Source: Desulfolithobacter dissulfuricans (GTDB taxonomy: Bacteria > Desulfobacterota > Desulfobulbia > Desulfobulbales > Desulfobulbaceae). Taken from it: DNA of 64,000 nucleotides. The DNA lies in contig NZ_AP024233.1 of assembly GCF_025998535.1 (NCBI RefSeq), forward strand, positions 2,752,001-2,816,000, in the 5' to 3' direction. The notes beneath the pieces are model-generated. The model saw only the letters and a program-made list of their open reading frames with translations. It did no database searches and was not told where the DNA came from. Shown here in pieces: positions 63,620 to 64,000 of this stretch; the stretch's first letter is position 1; every line of letters starts with the position of its first letter. A program made the translations under genes and the position numbers.

Positions 63620-64000
63620 TTACCTATCTGGCCTGAAAAAACGCAGCCGGTTGGCATTGGTGACCACGGTCACCGAGGAAAGGGCCATGGCGGCCGAGGC
63701 GAACATGGGCTGGAGCAGCCAGCCGGTGAAGGGATAGAAGACTCCGGCAGCCAGCGGAATGCCCACGACATTATAGATAAAGGCGCCAAAGAGGTTCTGC
63801 TTTATATTGCGGATGGTGGCGCGGGAGATGGAGATGGCGATCCAGACCTGGGCCAGGGAATCCCGAGCCAGGGTGATATCGGCATTGTCGATGGCCACAT
63901 CCGTGCCCGAACCGATGGCGAACCCGGTATCGGCCCGGGCCAGTGCCGGGGCGTCATTGACCCCGTCCCCAACCATGCCCACCCGGTAGCCCTGCTCCTG
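63620..64000 (-). CDS. Copper-type heavy-metal P-type ATPase, C-terminal part
   Basis: The last 126 residues, open to the right edge. [37 protein letters not shown] is the hinge motif of P-type ATPases; after it come [26 protein letters not shown] and [18 protein letters not shown], with YN and MxxSS metal-binding residues of the Cu+ (P1B-1) class. It would export copper across the inner membrane. The rest of the gene is outside the window. Confidence 0.95.
   Translation of the reverse strand, partial: QEQGYRVGMVGDGVNDAPALARADTGFAIGSGTDVAIDNADITLARDSLAQVWIAISISRATIRNIKQNLFGAFIYNVVGIPLAAGVFYPFTGWLLQPMFASAAMALSSVTVVTNANRLRFFRPDR

Overview
The window is GC-rich and densely coded, and reads as chromosome of a Gram-negative anaerobe, most likely a Desulfobacterota (deltaproteobacterial) sulfur-cycle bacterium close to the Desulfobulbales. 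The case rests on gene content and is inference, since there is no rRNA gene to place it: an F1 operon with b and b' subunits but no a/c genes, an acetate permease/acetyl-CoA synthetase module, a homotetrameric-type glutamate synthase small subunit, an ole hydrocarbon cluster, and XrtA-type exopolysaccharide genes.

Layout. 1-4 kb: end of mnmG, lgt, an HU protein, a NarL-type response regulator, and one gene fusing endonuclease III to exonuclease III. 4.5-7.7 kb: beta-carbonic anhydrase and a SulP anion transporter, separated by a tandem 96-bp repeat. 7.7-11.3 kb (minus): chain-length determinant, AAA ATPase and tyrosine autokinase. 11.3-19.5 kb: PPP phosphatase, epmA-efp, a coupled yfcE-like/HIT/mutS run and an AMIN-type amidase. 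19.6-21 kb: gltA-like oxidoreductase. 21.2-27.2 kb (minus): ATP synthase b', b, delta, alpha, gamma, beta, epsilon.

27.4-42.2 kb (minus) is the most unusual part. alaS is followed, on the same strand, by a ketosynthase, an acyl carrier protein, two CrtI-like FAD oxidoreductases, FabG, a small membrane protein, FabZ, a FabI-like reductase, a DUF1232 protein and then oleA, oleB, oleC and oleD. It looks like a dedicated type II acyl assembly line feeding head-to-head condensation to a long-chain hydrocarbon. An IS1595-family element with an 8-bp target duplication sits just upstream of alaS.

43.4-53.5 kb (minus): an isochorismatase-like hydrolase, a class C group II intron inserted in the terminator tail of the acetate permease operon, the permease with its DUF4212 partner, a DnaQ-like exonuclease, a cNMP/CBS/nucleotidyltransferase protein and acs. 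53.7-60.1 kb (plus): a membrane protein, an ArsR regulator, then an RND/MMPL transporter, a LolA-like protein and an outer-membrane barrel, and a DUF2892 protein. 60.3-63.6 kb: a 1088-residue STAND/BTAD regulator; the window ends inside a copper-type P-type ATPase.

Four genes (tyrosine kinase, oleD, ketosynthase, cNMP/CBS protein) are each split by the same kind of lesion: one missing base in a homopolymer of 5-7. Four of the same sign in 64 kb point to homopolymer under-calling in the assembly more than to four real mutations. They are annotated as single genes with the lesion noted.
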